Assembly: GCA_016707605.1 (NCBI GenBank)
Contig: JADJHJ010000003.1
Location: forward strand, 124,001 to 188,000
Direction of reading: 5' to 3'
Source of the DNA: Candidatus Promineofilum glycogenicum
Lineage (GTDB): Bacteria; Chloroflexota; Anaerolineae; Promineifilales; Promineifilaceae
Length of the DNA stretch: 64,000 bases
The notes under the pieces are model-generated. The model saw only the letters and a list, made by a program, of their open reading frames with translations, was not told the origin of the DNA and did not search any database. Below are positions 63,223-64,000 of the stretch, piece after piece (the stretch's first letter is position 1; every line of letters begins with the position of its first letter). A program made the translations under genes and the position numbers.

Positions 63223-64000
63223 ATGCAAGCATCCAAAGAGTTTACCGGCCTAACCATGCCCGTCTTTTCGGCGTTCGGCTGGGCGGGGGAAGAAAACGCC
63301 CTCAAGTACGCCCTGTCGCAGTTACAGTTGTTCATCGAGTCGCTCTACCTTCGTCTGCCGGCCGACGCGCGCGACGACCTGCCGGCGTTTGGCCTGAGCG
63401 CCGAGAATCAGAACGTCTATCTGGCCACGGCCGATCCATTTGACAAAGAGGCGTTCATCGCCTTCAATGCCCGGCCGATGAGCCTGGAGGTGCAACTGGG
63501 GATGGTCGGCCAGAACCTGCTCTCCAAGGGGCTGGCCGCCGTCAACAAAGACCCCGTTGCCGCCCACCACGTGCTGACCCAGCTCGACCCATCGTGGACG
63601 CTGCGCGTGCAACAGATGCAGATCGACGCCGAAGCGGGCGAACGCGCCCACCACCTTGACCTCTACAAAGACAGCGTCAACAACCTCACCGAAGAGCAGG
63701 CGCGCGAGATATTCGAGCGCGCTGCCTATCTGACCGAGGAGGACAAGTGGGTGACGCCGGTCTATCTGAGCCTGCGCCTGCCGTCGGAGCGCGTGGCGGC
63801 GATGGGCCTGACCGTGCTCGAGATCGCCGCCGAACTGGTTGTGGCCCTCATGCCGACGCTGCGCCTGTTCACCGGGCGCAAACCGAAGAAGGCCCGCGCC
63901 GCGCGCACGGCCAAGGCCCGCGCCGCGCGCCCGGCCGAGCCGGTCGAAGAGACCCCCGCCGGCGAGCCGACCATCACCGGCAGCATCAAGGCCATGGCCG
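63223..64000 (+). CDS. Unknown protein, 3' end outside window
   Basis: The frame from ATG 63223 stays open to the window end (259 codons). It begins MQASKEFTGLTMPVFSAFGW and has an acidic helical middle (NNLTEEQAREIFERAAYLTE) and an Ala/Lys/Arg-rich basic stretch (KKARAARTAKARAARPAEP) near the end, which may bind nucleic acid or be a linker. No family recognised. Confidence 0.6.
   Translation, partial: MQASKEFTGLTMPVFSAFGWAGEENALKYALSQLQLFIESLYLRLPADARDDLPAFGLSAENQNVYLATADPFDKEAFIAFNARPMSLEVQLGMVGQNLLSKGLAAVNKDPVAAHHVLTQLDPSWTLRVQQMQIDAEAGERAHHLDLYKDSVNNLTEEQAREIFERAAYLTEEDKWVTPVYLSLRLPSERVAAMGLTVLEIAAELVVALMPTLRLFTGRKPKKARAARTAKARAARPAEPVEETPAGEPTITGSIKAMA

Overview
The window comes from a high-GC bacterial chromosome that is densely coded on both strands. 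Gene content suggests a Chloroflexota member (Anaerolineae/Caldilineae/Ardenticatenia-like): a tungsten aldehyde:ferredoxin oxidoreductase set, a Trp T-box operon with a TrpB2-type synthase, a YfhO membrane protein, a VIT/VWA protein, many toxin-antitoxin pairs and very abundant palindromic repeats. This placement is an inference from content; no rRNA is present to confirm it.

Layout. 1-3189: 5' part of a type IIG restriction-modification gene running off the left edge. 3283-9940: YfhO-like membrane protein, VIT/VWA surface protein, membrane methyltransferase, nucleotidyltransferase and a DUF4287/DUF5655-type protein. 9952-13258: glycine-betaine-type ABC importer (ATPase plus a double permease fused in one chain, no binding protein). 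13321-13961: CopG/VapC pair. 14033-21925: molybdopterin/tungstopterin region with a MoaD-like protein, a radical SAM maturase of the tungsten-oxidoreductase type, a heme-copper-oxidase-like membrane protein, a CRP/FNR regulator, the AOR and a protoglobin-MoaD fusion. 22249-27384: small membrane proteins, intradiol dioxygenase, RelBE and AbrB/Doc pairs, and a copper nitrite reductase. 27863-27977: a two-repeat CRISPR-like locus. 28020-30525: alpha/beta hydrolase, unknown gene and a PBECR-like/DUF2283 pair. 30522-37095: Trp-specific T-box (specifier UGG readable) followed by trpB, trpE, trpS, a lipoprotein gene and trpG. 37215-50845: M16 peptidase (frameshifted), MaoC hydratase, MazF pair, SpoU methyltransferase, malate dehydrogenase, methylmalonyl-CoA epimerase, dihydrolipoamide dehydrogenase (frameshifted), a DUF262/DUF1524 protein, VOC protein and a MecA-like penicillin-binding protein (frameshifted). 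50855-51589: VapC/AbrB pair. 51731-56414: a decayed restriction-modification locus in which plus-strand fragments of another system are embedded. 56633: tRNA-Val(GAC). 56958-61306: RecB/Cas4-like nuclease fused to an SF1 helicase (frameshifted). 61402 to the end: Rossmann-fold protein and a partial unknown gene.

The strongest unexplained structure is a set of about sixteen palindromic repeat families. They are unrelated in arm sequence but alike in architecture: an arm of short near-tandem units, a short self-complementary centre often close to GAAGAGCGCTCTTC, then the reverse complement of the arm. They fill gaps between genes, sit inside the T-box leader, and also occur in frame inside at least seven protein-coding genes. 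Where the same family enters two genes it is read in the same frame. They behave like mobile palindromic elements tolerated by proteins. A second pattern is the number of single-base frameshifts in otherwise well-conserved genes, which may be real decay or assembly error.
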